Shown: piece by piece, positions 1 through 8,354 of the stretch
How positions within the stretch are numbered: the stretch's first letter is position 1
Layout of the letters: the number at the start of each line of letters is the position of its first letter
NCBI GenBank assembly: GCA_964354375.1
Contig: CAYGZQ010000001.1
Location: 44,745-108,744, forward strand
Length of the DNA stretch: 64,000 nt
Direction: 5' to 3'
From: CAYGZQ01 sp964354375 [NCBI: uncultured Planctomycetota bacterium]
Lineage (GTDB): Bacteria; JAJVIF01; JAPKYR01
Made by a program: the position numbers and the translations under genes
Notes under the pieces: model-generated
Seen by the model: only the letters and a program-made list of their open reading frames with translations
What the model was told of the DNA's origin: nothing
Database searches by the model: none

Positions 1-846
1 ATCGATCACCTGCTTGATATGAATCGAGCTGGTCATGTCGGGATCGTTGGATTCCCGGACAAAGTCGTTATTGAAATCGCCCATGACCAGGACTGGGTAG
101 TCAACCCTGCTGTGGTCGGCTATCCAGTCGATAGTCGATATTTGAATCTCCTGCCATCGCGTTGTGAAATCAAGGCCCACGAAATGGCCATAGATGATCC
201 TGACCGGCCTTGAGTCCTCCTTGAAGACCAAGTCGACGTAGCTTGTCTTGCAGCCGCTATCGCCGCCAAGATCGAGATCCACGCCGTCCGGGCAAGGCAG
301 AATCCATTCGCCGCCTCCCAGCGGATTCGGCGCGACAACGTCCTTGTTGATGCACAGAAAATCGTACGGGCCTCCGAAGATAGCGTACGGCTTCCCTGCG
401 CGGGACATCAGCCTCTCCACCTGACTCCGATTGCTCGCTTCGAGAATCGCGCAGATGTCGGGCTTGAGCACGCCGATCCTGTTTCGAATGAGCCTTTCTC
501 CCTTCTGATTGGGCAGCAGCTTGAAGTTGATCGCTCTCCTCGTGTTATTCCCCACATTGGCGGAGAGGACCCTGTACACTCCCGCGCCGGTGAGCTGGTC
601 GAGGATTTCGTCCACGCTGCCGGTGATGCTGTCCTTGATCTTCTCCTTCTGCTCGTTGACCGCATCCGTGACCGCCTGTTTTACCTCCTCCTCGGCCTCC
701 TTCTTCGCTTCGTCAAGAGCCTTGTTCAGCTCGTCCTGGAATTCCTTCTTCTCCTCTTCGGTCATGAACTCGGTGCATCCCGAGACGACCGCCGGGCTGA
801 ACACGAGCAGGATCAATAGCGCTATGACCAGGAATCTCCTCAACAT
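1..846 (-). CDS. Lipoprotein with endonuclease/exonuclease/phosphatase domain (C-terminus cut by window edge)
   Basis: The minus-strand frame from ATG at 846 stays open to base 1 (282 codons), so the C-terminus lies outside the window. The start is supported by a GGAGGAAA ribosome site about nine bases upstream. Residues 1-24 form a lipoprotein signal peptide ending in VVSGC, so C24 is the likely lipidated cysteine. Residues 25-86 are a Glu/Lys-rich helical stalk. The EEP fold follows: Asn in SANVGNN (N97), Glu in ILEASN (E136), and the GDFN motif (D257, N259), which are hallmark metal and phosphate-binding positions of that family. Family members cleave phosphodiesters or phosphomonoesters (DNase, phosphatase, sphingomyelinase); the substrate cannot be told here. 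It lies downstream of the SLH porin, behind that gene's terminator, so it is probably transcribed separately. Confidence 0.75.
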   Translation of the reverse strand, partial: MLRRFLVIALLILLVFSPAVVSGCTEFMTEEEKKEFQDELNKALDEAKKEAEEEVKQAVTDAVNEQKEKIKDSITGSVDEILDQLTGAGVYRVLSANVGNNTRRAINFKLLPNQKGERLIRNRIGVLKPDICAILEASNRSQVERLMSRAGKPYAIFGGPYDFLCINKDVVAPNPLGGGEWILPCPDGVDLDLGGDSGCKTSYVDLVFKEDSRPVRIIYGHFVGLDFTTRWQEIQISTIDWIADHSRVDYPVLVMGDFNNDFVRESNDPDMTSSIHIKQVID

Positions 847-959
847 GATGCCGGTTTCCTCCAGAGCGAACACGCATTCGGATTCGCACGATTTCGGGAA
901 TCAGGGACCAATTGTGCCGCAGCGGCCGGGGAGTGTCAATCGGGGGAACGACCGGCTGC

Positions 960-1008
960 CCCGGTAGCAGCCACTTTTTCGAAGACGAAAAAGATAGCAG
1001 CTACCGGG
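960..1008. repeat. Two-tier intergenic hairpin
   Basis: The outer arms CCCGGTAGC (960-968) and GCTACCGGG (1000-1008) pair perfectly. An inner perfect stem CTTTTTCG (974-981) / CGAAAAAG (986-993) closes on an AAGA loop. The right side contains GATAGCAGCTAC, which recurs at 63886-63897 in the repeat at the far end of the window. It lies between the EEP lipoprotein gene and the porin terminator. It looks like a small dispersed repeat rather than a terminator because no T-run follows. Confidence 0.6.
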
Positions 1009-1020
1009 AAGCTACCGGGA

Positions 1021-1054
1021 ACAAAAAAAACCGACCCCCTTTGTGAGGGGGCCG
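1021..1054 (-). terminator. Rho-independent terminator of the SLH porin gene
   Basis: Read on the minus strand, a stem of GGCCCCCTC pairing with GAGGGGGTC-like sequence around an ACAAA-type loop is followed by a run of eight T. It lies about 40 bases past the porin stop codon. Confidence 0.85.
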
Positions 1055-1092
1055 GAGTTGTTCGATCCAAAAGTCTCAGGCTGAAAACATGG

Positions 1093-2736
1093 TCAGAACC
1101 TGACCAGGAACTCACCCCGCAACTTGGCGAGCGTGAGTGCATCAATACCGCTATGGATGTACTCAAGGGCAATGTCGCTCGCGTCAGAGAGCGGGTAACG
1201 GATATTCAGTCGGATTACAACAGGGTAATCCTCAGAATCCTGGTTGGTCCCATCGAAGAAGGTGAGCATCGTGTTGACCATATCCCACCACGTATGCTCG
1301 ATCTGCATTCCACCACCAACAAAATTGCTGGGGAAGGGGTTGAGGCCGGACTCATAGCCGTAGTTGATGTTGCCACCGATCCCGGTGAACAGAGCATCGT
1401 ACTCCTCGAAGGGATTATTATCGATCGAGGAGAACCCGGGGACCAGGCCGATGTCGGCGTACGCCGCGCTGACGCGGGTGTTGCCGTCATTGTACAGGTC
1501 AACCCAGGCAATAAGGGCGGTCTCATAGTCGCTTCCGTACGAGGCGGAAACGTCGAACCCCAGCTGATCCTGCTGGAGCTGGAAGTACTCGACCCGCAGC
1601 TTGTTCAGGTAGCACTCGTTCAAAAGCTCGGTGTCGAGGTCGACACCCATGCCCTGCTCATTACCGACGCCCGTACCGAGGTAGTTGAAACCTACCCGGG
1701 CGAAGTAATCGCGGGGGGTTACTGTTGAGCGGCTGTCCCCGAAGGCATAGCTTGCGGTTGCGACACCAAGGCCCTCCTGCTCGCCGAAACGGCTGTTCCG
1801 GCCGATGAAGGCCTTGAGGTCAAGCCTGTCGCCGCCGACATCGATAAGAATGCCGGGGCGAGTCTCGTAACCATTGTCGAACGCCAGGCCGAACTCGCCG
1901 AAGCAAGCGTACTGGCGCCCAACCGTGAGCTTGAAGCGGTTGAAAAGCTCGGTCGGGCTCCAGCCCATGAGCTTCATCATGTCCGCCTTCGCCCACGCCT
2001 CGTCGATCACGAGCGCCTGATTCGGCGGGAACCGATCGCCCTTGGGGGCGTTCAGGTAGCTCGCAATCTGGAGAAGATTCATGTGGACATCGAGGTAGTC
2101 CGACGGATTCGCGTCGAATGCCAGGTTGATCAATTCCTCGAACTCGAACATCTCGCCGGGATTGCTGCCGGGGGTTCCGGCAATAATCGCGGAATACTGA
2201 TTCATACCGCTCGGATTCTGGAATCCACCATAGACTTCGTAGTCATTGGTGACGATATCCTCGATCCGGGTCCGGAGAGTTCCGGAGACCTGGACTTTGC
2301 CGAGGTTGGCTTCCAGAGCCGAGATCCGACCCTCGGCGGCATCCATTCTGCCGGTTAGGTCGTCCAGCTTGATGTTCATCTCATCGAGGTCCGCCTGGAA
2401 CTCAGCCCGCAGATCCTCGATCATGCTGATGGCATCATCGAGGTCGGCATTGGTGGCCCAGTCACCCTCGGGGATGACCAGATTCTTCAGCTCGCTGTTG
2501 AGCCGGTCCCAGATCCTGGCGACAACCATTGCCATCTCGTAGCGGGTGAATGAGCGATTCCCACGGAAGGTCCCGTCCGGATAACCCTCGACGAATCCTT
2601 CGGCCTGCAGCTTATCGATCGCGTCGTAGGCCCAGTGATCGGTCGGTACGTCCGTAAACGGACCGGCAACTGCAGGTAGGGCCCATAGAGCCAGCAGTGC
2701 AAAAGCACATGCCAGCAGAACAAAAATTCTTCGCAT
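1093..2736 (-). CDS. SLH-domain outer-membrane porin
   Basis: This 547-aa protein starts at an ATG preceded by AAGGAGGAAGTA, a strong ribosome site. Residues 1-24 are a signal peptide cleaved after AVA. Residues about 27-75 form one S-layer-homology domain (FTDVPTDHWAYDAIDKL, then EGYPDGTFRGNRSFTRYEMA). Residues about 95-155 are a heptad-like coiled coil. The rest alternates short hydrophobic and polar strands typical of a beta-barrel and ends in an aromatic residue (FLVRF), as outer-membrane proteins do. This architecture is known from porins of Cyanobacteria, Deinococcus-Thermus and diderm Firmicutes, where the SLH domain binds pyruvylated wall polymer and tethers the outer membrane. It stands alone with its own terminator. 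Substrate specificity is unknown. Confidence 0.85.
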   Translation of the reverse strand: MRRIFVLLACAFALLALWALPAVAGPFTDVPTDHWAYDAIDKLQAEGFVEGYPDGTFRGNRSFTRYEMAMVVARIWDRLNSELKNLVIPEGDWATNADLDDAISMIEDLRAEFQADLDEMNIKLDDLTGRMDAAEGRISALEANLGKVQVSGTLRTRIEDIVTNDYEVYGGFQNPSGMNQYSAIIAGTPGSNPGEMFEFEELINLAFDANPSDYLDVHMNLLQIASYLNAPKGDRFPPNQALVIDEAWAKADMMKLMGWSPTELFNRFKLTVGRQYACFGEFGLAFDNGYETRPGILIDVGGDRLDLKAFIGRNSRFGEQEGLGVATASYAFGDSRSTVTPRDYFARVGFNYLGTGVGNEQGMGVDLDTELLNECYLNKLRVEYFQLQQDQLGFDVSASYGSDYETALIAWVDLYNDGNTRVSAAYADIGLVPGFSSIDNNPFEEYDALFTGIGGNINYGYESGLNPFPSNFVGGGMQIEHTWWDMVNTMLTFFDGTNQDSEDYPVVIRLNIRYPLSDASDIALEYIHSGIDALTLAKLRGEFLVRF

Positions 2737-3593
2737 TACTTCCTCCTTGGTTTTCGGAGAATGCGGTCGGACCTTTCACGATCCCCCGCGGTCGCTCCAT
2801 GACGTGATCCTGGAAAACAAGGAAGAAGTGGCCGTGTTTCCTTCTTCTGACTCCCTCTCACGCGTCTCGGGGCTTCCACATCGGACCGATGGGGTCCATA
2901 CCAAATCAAGACAGTCGCTGGTGACGGGGTAACCAAGGTGCACCTCCTTTCTGACCCCCACCAGTCGAACAGTCCGTTGACAATGTTCAACCCCACCCGA
3001 CAAGCCTGCCTGGGGCAATGCACAACACTTCCAGGGAGGCAGGAAACAGAATAGTATCAGGTTGATTAACCCTCTTTTGTACCCTGCCGGCTTTCAGCCG
3101 TAAAAAGCACAAACCCGGGCCAAGGGTACCACCGGGGTTGTCGTGGGCATCCTAGCACACGAAAACGCCAAAATCAACACCGGGGGTGACAAAATGCCGG
3201 GGTCGACAGAGCGCCTCGGTCTGAACCGAAACGGACCTAAAGGGATCATAAGAACCGAAGTATTTGCCAAGCATCCGTCTGAGCCGTTTGACACGAATTC
3301 CTCTGGTATGCTATACATTATGAATTCGGCCGCGCTTCAGGCGGTCGCAAGCAGGTTGTTGAACGGCTGGACCTAAGAGCCGATTTGCGGGTGCATCATT
3401 ACATAAAAGCTTGCCGAGACTCCACCGATAACTTAATATGTGGCGTTGTCGGAGCACGGTTACGATTGGTGCATCTCTGTTTGTTACGTAAGAATCTCTC
3501 AATCCGCCCGATGCGGGAGTTTTCCTGTAGACGGGCACATACTCCGGCCGCGAAGTGAAAGAGCTTCGTACCGACCGGAGGAGGTGAGTTTTT
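2737..3593. other. Long divergent intergenic region
   Basis: About 860 bases lie between the divergent porin and GspE-like genes. I see no convincing gene, but it is not featureless. A perfect Shine-Dalgarno string AAGGAGGTG lies on the minus strand at 2941-2949, in front of a TTG-initiated 66-codon frame whose TAA overlaps the porin ATG. A promoter-like element for the plus strand is at 3288-3317. The remaining sequence presumably holds the porin promoter and leader. Confidence 0.5.
3288..3317 (+). promoter_or_regulatory. Possible sigma-70-type promoter upstream of the GspE-like gene
   Basis: TTGACA (3288-3293) is separated by 18 bases from TATACA (3312-3317). If used, the leader of the downstream ATPase mRNA would be about 270 bases long. 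The -35 box is perfect and the -10 good; no functional proof. Confidence 0.4.
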
Positions 3594-5387
3594 ATGGCAG
3601 GACCGGGCATGAAACGCCTGGGCGATTTGCTGGTTGAAGACGGAATACTCTCGCCGGCCAAACTGGAAGAAGCCCTTAAGAAGCAGCGCTCATCCGGCAA
3701 GCGGCTCGGCGACGTGCTCCAGGACATGGAGCTCGTTATCGAGACCCAGATTCTCGACGCGTTATCCAAGCAACTCGGGGTTCCAAAGATCGATCTCGGG
3801 GACGAGCCGCCGGACGCGGAAGTGGCGGCGCTGGTGGACCCGGAGGTCATCAAGCGACACAAGGCGTTGCCGATACGTCTGGAGGGCAATGAGTTAATCG
3901 TTGCCATGGTCGATCCGCTGAATCTCATGGCGATCGACGACATCAGGCTTGCCACCGGTTACGATGTCAGGCCATACATCACGTCCGAGAAAGCCCTCGA
4001 CATGCGGTTCCAGGAGCTGTACGGAGTCTCCCACGAGGCGCAGCAGCACCTGGACGAGTGGCGCAAGGAAATGATGAAGGACGGCAACACGATCAAGGAT
4101 ATGCTCAGGAAGACCGCCACTCTTACAGAGTTGGAGGACGCACCCATTGTGCGGTTCGTCGAGGCGATCCTTGAGGGCGCGGTCGACCAGGGAGCATCGG
4201 ACGTTCACCTCGAGCCCAAGGAAGACAAGCTGTACGTGCGATATCGTGTAGACGGCATGCTGCACAGGGTCATGACGGTGCCGAAAGCGGCACAGGCGGC
4301 GGTTATCGCCCGTCTCAAGATCCTCGCAGGTCTCGATACCTCCGAGCGCAGGCGTCCTATGGACGGCCGCATCGATCTGAAGGTCAGGACAGCCTCGTTC
4401 GATATCCGGTTCTCGACCCTGCCGACCATGTACGGCGAGAAAATCGTTATGCGCCTCCTCAACAAGGAAATGGCGCATGCGACCCTCGAACAACTGGGAT
4501 TCGAAAAGGACCACCTCGAGACATGGAGGCAGATCATCACTCAGCCTCATGGCATCATCTACCTCACCGGCCCCACGGGCTCGGGCAAATCCACCACATT
4601 GATCGCATCCCTTGCGTCGATCGCAACCGAGAAAATAAATGTCGTGACCATCGAGGATCCTATCGAGTACCAGCTCGCGGCAATCAACCAGGTGCAGGTG
4701 AACCGAAAGGTGGATTTCTCGTTCGCCGAAGCGTTGAGAACCATCCTGCGGCAGGACCCTGACGTGATAATGGTCGGCGAGACACGAGACCGTGAAACCG
4801 CGGACCTGGCAATCAACGCGGCCCTCACGGGTCACCTCGTCTTCTCGACCCTCCACACTAACGACGCGGCAGGCGGTCTCATCCGGCTCCACAACATGGG
4901 CGTCGAGCGGTTCCTTATTGTCGCATCGGTCATTGCCATGGTCGCCCAGCGACTGATCCGAACGCTCTGCAAGAACTGCCGTCAGCTTTACGATATCCCG
5001 GAGCACGAGCAGGCTCTCATCAGCGTGTACCTGGGTCCCGACAAGGATCCCAGCAAGGTCAAGCTTTACAAGGCTCGGGGATGCGAGCTGTGCCACAACT
5101 ACGGTTACTCCGGCCGAATCGCCATCAGCGAGATTCTGCAGTTGAGCCGCGAAATCCGAAACATGGTCATGGCGAACGCATCGGTCCAGGACATCAAGCG
5201 CACTGCACGCAAAGAGGGCATGAACACCCTGTTTGAAGCCGGCATGATGAAAGTTTTCAAAGGGATGACGAGCGTCGACGAGTTGTTCCGAGTCTCCCGA
5301 CCGGAGGAAGACGAGGACAGCGCGCTCGCCATCAAGGAGAAGGTCGGTCTTCTGGACGAGCTGCCGGCGGAAGTCTACGCAAGCTGA
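3594..5387 (+). CDS. GspE/PilB-type secretion or pilus-assembly ATPase
   Basis: The 597-aa protein starts at an ATG behind GGAGGAGGTGAG. Residues about 1-130 match the N-terminal MshEN-type (GSPII_E_N) domain with LGDLLVEDGILSP and a second repeat; in some relatives this domain binds c-di-GMP. The ATPase core follows: Walker A GPTGSGKST (326-334), Asp box VVTIEDPIEY (350-359), Walker B DPDVIMVGE (388-396) and His box TLHTND (419-424). A tetracysteine zinc element has CKNC (C459, C462) and CELC (C497, C500). All are hallmarks of assembly ATPases that power type II secretion or type IV pili at the inner membrane. No pilin, GspF/PilC or secretin gene lies nearby, so GspE and PilB cannot be separated. 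A terminator follows, so it is monocistronic. Confidence 0.93.
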   Translation: MAGPGMKRLGDLLVEDGILSPAKLEEALKKQRSSGKRLGDVLQDMELVIETQILDALSKQLGVPKIDLGDEPPDAEVAALVDPEVIKRHKALPIRLEGNELIVAMVDPLNLMAIDDIRLATGYDVRPYITSEKALDMRFQELYGVSHEAQQHLDEWRKEMMKDGNTIKDMLRKTATLTELEDAPIVRFVEAILEGAVDQGASDVHLEPKEDKLYVRYRVDGMLHRVMTVPKAAQAAVIARLKILAGLDTSERRRPMDGRIDLKVRTASFDIRFSTLPTMYGEKIVMRLLNKEMAHATLEQLGFEKDHLETWRQIITQPHGIIYLTGPTGSGKSTTLIASLASIATEKINVVTIEDPIEYQLAAINQVQVNRKVDFSFAEALRTILRQDPDVIMVGETRDRETADLAINAALTGHLVFSTLHTNDAAGGLIRLHNMGVERFLIVASVIAMVAQRLIRTLCKNCRQLYDIPEHEQALISVYLGPDKDPSKVKLYKARGCELCHNYGYSGRIAISEILQLSREIRNMVMANASVQDIKRTARKEGMNTLFEAGMMKVFKGMTSVDELFRVSRPEEDEDSALAIKEKVGLLDELPAEVYAS

Positions 5388-5415
5388 ACATTTCAAGACA
5401 GATTCGAACAAGAAA

Positions 5416-5446
5416 GAACCCCGCGTATCGCGCGGGTTTTTTCTTT
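5416..5446 (+). terminator. Rho-independent terminator of the GspE-like gene
   Basis: CCCGCG (5420-5425) pairs perfectly with CGCGGG (5431-5436) and is followed by TTTTTTCTTT. Flanking AAAGAA/TTCTTT extends the stem, so it may also work on the minus strand. Confidence 0.88.
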
Positions 5447-5552
5447 CCGCGTTTTTCACCGGGGAACGAATTCACATCCGCAGTTGACCTTCAATCGCTT
5501 TTCTGACACAATCCCACAGGTGAAAAGACGGGTACCCGGGGAAGAGCGCCGG

Positions 5553-6704
5553 ATGAACAAGGGAAATTTGCGGCCCATAGGTCTATACATCCACGTGCCG
5601 TTCTGCCGAGCGCGGTGCCTCTACTGCGCGTTCCCTTCGCGTCCAGCGGGACCCTCCATGCAGACCGATTACACCGAGCGCCTCACTTGCGAGATCGAAG
5701 GCTACTTCGAGAGCAACCCGGGCTACGAAGTGCGGACCGTCTATGTCGGCGGGGGCACGCCCTCCACACTGGGCACCGGGGACATAGAGCTATTGCTCGA
5801 AACCATCCGACGCATCGCTCCCGCGGCCCTGGAGACGACTTTCGAGGTCAACCCACACCTGGACGATCTGCTCAAGATCCCGGTCCTCTTGAAAAACGGG
5901 GTAAACAGGCTATCGATAGGTGTGCAGAGCTTCGATGATGGGGAGCTGGCTATCGCGGGCCGTCTGCACGACGCGGGCGAGGCGCGCGAATTCATCGGCG
6001 CCTGCCGCGACTACGGATGCAGCAACATGTCCTTCGACCTCATTCACGGACTTCCCGGCCAGACCGTCCAGAGCTTCGGGATGTCGCTGGAGGAGTCCGT
6101 GAAATTCGACCCGGAGCACATGAGCCTGTACGGCCTGTCCGTCGAGTCCGAAAGTCGCCTCGCGCGTCTGCCTGAGAAGCAGTTTCGAAGCCTGGCGCTT
6201 CCGGACGGCGACAACCAGGCCGAGATGTACCATCTTGCCCGCAGACTTCTTGGGGAGGCGGGATACGAGCAGTACGAGATCAGTAATTTCGCCAAGCCGG
6301 GTTTCTCCTGCCGTCATAACCTCGTTTACTGGTCGGGGGGAGAGTACATGGGATTCGGTCCCGGCGCGACAAGCTACGTGAACGGAGCGAGGTTCCGCAG
6401 GATTTCGGATGTCGACAATTATCTCTCGGCGCAGAGCAACGGCAAGAACACAGTTGAGTTCATGGAGAGCCTGTCGACGCGACGCGCGGCGGCAGAGGCG
6501 CTGGTGATGGGCCTCAGGCTGGCGGAGGGCATCGACCGCCACGGGATCGAGACCCGCTTCGGCATCAAGATCACCGACCTCGTCGGCGAGGCCCTCATCA
6601 AGTACCAGGAACAGGGGCTTCTCGAAGTCAGCGAGGACACGATACGCCTTACCGACCGCGCTTATTTCATCTCCAACGCTATCTTCAGGGATTTCATCCA
6701 GTAG
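5553..6704 (+). CDS. hemW: Radical SAM protein HemW (coproporphyrinogen oxidase-like)
   Basis: I take the ATG at 5553 (383 aa), 23 codons inside the longest frame, because the conserved N-terminus LYIHVPFC begins nine residues later and a GGGGAAG site precedes it. The 4Fe-4S cluster motif is CRARCLYCAF (C18, C22, C25), the CxxxCxxC form of radical SAM enzymes. Further family motifs are GGGTPS, FEVNP, GVNRLSIGVQSF, and near the C-terminus RHNLVYW with GFGPGATSY. The family includes anaerobic HemN, but the short length and lack of a HemN C-terminal extension fit HemW, which is regarded as a heme chaperone rather than the oxidase. No heme genes are adjacent. A 58-aa membrane protein follows after eight bases. 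Confidence 0.88.
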   Translation: MNKGNLRPIGLYIHVPFCRARCLYCAFPSRPAGPSMQTDYTERLTCEIEGYFESNPGYEVRTVYVGGGTPSTLGTGDIELLLETIRRIAPAALETTFEVNPHLDDLLKIPVLLKNGVNRLSIGVQSFDDGELAIAGRLHDAGEAREFIGACRDYGCSNMSFDLIHGLPGQTVQSFGMSLEESVKFDPEHMSLYGLSVESESRLARLPEKQFRSLALPDGDNQAEMYHLARRLLGEAGYEQYEISNFAKPGFSCRHNLVYWSGGEYMGFGPGATSYVNGARFRRISDVDNYLSAQSNGKNTVEFMESLSTRRAAAEALVMGLRLAEGIDRHGIETRFGIKITDLVGEALIKYQEQGLLEVSEDTIRLTDRAYFISNAIFRDFIQ

Positions 6705-6712
6705 GAAACCGG

Positions 6713-6889
6713 ATGTTCCGCTCCCCTCATCTCATAGCCGCTCTTGTGACAATCGCAGCGGTGATTCTTTTCCTGGTCCTGCGACCGGTCGCGCATTTCC
6801 AGTTCGGGCTGAGGACCTACTGGCCGGGGTTCGTGTGCCTGTATCTCGCGGCGTGGTACTACGCCCGACTGCGCATGAGTCGTGGGTAG
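6713..6889 (+). CDS. Small two-helix membrane protein
   Basis: A 58-codon frame starts at ATG 6713, eight bases after the hemW stop, with AGGAAACC as a possible ribosome site. It encodes a hydrophobic stretch at residues about 7-23 (LIAALVTIAAVILFLVL), a short loop, and a second one at about 38-51 (PGFVCLYLAAWYY), ending in basic residues. That is a plausible two-pass inner-membrane protein with the C-terminus inside. Tight spacing suggests cotranscription with hemW. I do not recognise a family; the hydrophobic pattern makes chance less likely but it remains unproven. Confidence 0.5.
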   Translation: MFRSPHLIAALVTIAAVILFLVLRPVAHFQFGLRTYWPGFVCLYLAAWYYARLRMSRG

Positions 6890-6908
6890 ATCATTTCGTT
6901 AATATATT

Positions 6909-6945
6909 AACCACCAAGGCACCAAGGACACCAAGAAGAGAGAAG
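6909..6945. repeat. Purine-rich ACCAAGG-type dispersed repeat, copy 1
   Basis: The stretch repeats the theme CCACCAAGGCACCAAGGACA, continuing with CCAAGAAGAGAG. A sister copy with the same rhythm (CCACAAAGCCACAAAGGACA) is at 42101-42137. Intergenic sequences of this form are widespread in environmental bacterial genomes and give rise to spurious peptides; no function is established that I know of. Confidence 0.6.
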
Positions 6946-6991
6946 AAGGAAAAGGGTACAAACGGGAGACGGGGGAGAATTCCGGGCGGGG

Positions 6992-8245
6992 TCACAGAAC
7001 CATTGTCAGCTCTTCGCCCGATCCAACGGGAACAGTGACGCTCGCAAGGCTCGAATGCCGCTTGACTTCCTCCACGTAAAGCCTGAGCTCCTCCCTGTGG
7101 CTCGTGACATTGTCCGCGATCAGCAGTCCGCCGCGTCGCAGACGCAACAGGATCGGCTCGAGAAGATCGCCGTAGAACTCCTTGTCGCAGTCCAGGAAGA
7201 CCATATCGTATCGGCCTTCGAGACAGGGAAGAACCGCCCGCGCATCGCCTTCGATTATGGTCACCCAGTCCGCTACACCGGACCGCTCGTAGGTTTTTCG
7301 AGCCATAGCGACCTTCTCAGGATCGATCTCTATCGTTGTCAGGCTTCCGCCGGTTGATTGAAGGGCGCAGGCGATCCATGTGCCGGAATAGCCGCTGCTT
7401 GTCCCGATCTCCAGCACGCTCTTTGCGCCCATACCCTTGGTGAGAATCCAGAGGAACCTTCCCGTCTCGGGAGGTATCGCCCACAGGCGGCTACCGGGCA
7501 ACCTGTCCTCCTCCTGAAGCTCCTCAAGCACGCCGGCCGCCCTGTCTCCGACGATCACGGCGTCCTCCGTTCCCTCAGGTCCGCAACACGGCTCGGCGAG
7601 TTTGCTCGCCAGCACAACGCCCTCGCCCAGCGGAAAGCCCGCGACCGCGGCCGGATGTCTTTGGAACATCTCGCCGAGAACCGCCTCCGCTGCCTCGCTT
7701 GCCTGGAACGTATCGGTGAGAACCACAAGGCCCCCGGGCTCGAGAACATCCCAGCCCAGAGACATCCGCTGCGGCCAGTCCGGCTCCGTGACGGAAACAA
7801 CAACCATATCCGCGGACTCCGCCGGCGCTCCCGACGCCTCGACGGCAGGCGGCGCAATCACGCCGCCATGCTCGCCTCGCGGCCAGAGCGGATCTATCGT
7901 CCTGAGTTGAACGTGTGGAGAGAGACGCGCCCTTGAGAGCGAGTTCTGGAGCTTCACCCATCTTCTGGGGTTCGCCTCCCAAGTCACGACCTCGCCGCCG
8001 ATCCGGCTTGCAGCGCCCGCCAGCCATATGATGGAGCTTCCCGCGCCTCCCCGCCCGCCCATCTCGATAATCCGCTTCCGGAGCGTGGACCCGGCCGTGA
8101 TATAGAGAAAAATCCCCACCTCGTCCGAGATCACGCGGAATCGCTCCCATTCGGGGACGCCCTCGGCGTCCTCGTCCATCGCTCGGAGTGCGCACTCCTC
8201 GATGATCCCTCTGAAATCCGCATGCAGTGAGTGGTCGCCGTTCAT
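6992..8245 (-). CDS. Tandem SAM methyltransferase (O-methyltransferase-like C-terminal half)
   Basis: The 417-aa protein contains two methyltransferase-like halves. The C-terminal half (about 250-417) is a class I O-methyltransferase: VLEIGTSSGYSG (about 277-288) is the SAM-binding motif I, IEIDPEKVAMARK motif II, EGDARAVLP motif III, and YDMVFLDCDKEFYGDLLEPI, the acidic metal-binding segment of the COMT-like group. The N-terminal half (about 1-240) echoes this layout with GAGSSIIWLAGAA, VVTWEANPRRW and GGLVVLTDTF, but its glycine-rich loop is eroded. This suggests duplication with one half degenerate. The substrate is unknown. The start at 8245 has only a weak ribosome site, so a start some residues inside is possible. 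It is divergent from the M28 peptidase gene and stands alone. Confidence 0.8.
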   Translation of the reverse strand: MNGDHSLHADFRGIIEECALRAMDEDAEGVPEWERFRVISDEVGIFLYITAGSTLRKRIIEMGGRGGAGSSIIWLAGAASRIGGEVVTWEANPRRWVKLQNSLSRARLSPHVQLRTIDPLWPRGEHGGVIAPPAVEASGAPAESADMVVVSVTEPDWPQRMSLGWDVLEPGGLVVLTDTFQASEAAEAVLGEMFQRHPAAVAGFPLGEGVVLASKLAEPCCGPEGTEDAVIVGDRAAGVLEELQEEDRLPGSRLWAIPPETGRFLWILTKGMGAKSVLEIGTSSGYSGTWIACALQSTGGSLTTIEIDPEKVAMARKTYERSGVADWVTIIEGDARAVLPCLEGRYDMVFLDCDKEFYGDLLEPILLRLRRGGLLIADNVTSHREELRLYVEEVKRHSSLASVTVPVGSGEELTMVL

Positions 8246-8354
8246 GACTCGATCGCCGATGTCGCCGCGTACGCAAGATGATATACTACGCGGGATCTCT
8301 CCGTACTATTGCCTTCAGGACTATTCTACTTCTGTGAACCTTAGGATTCCACAA

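Noticed and set aside
3894-5459. A 521-codon open frame on the minus strand opposite the GspE-like gene
   Set aside because: It is a shadow of a high-GC gene with strong codon periodicity; the plus-strand frame has all ATPase motifs in order.
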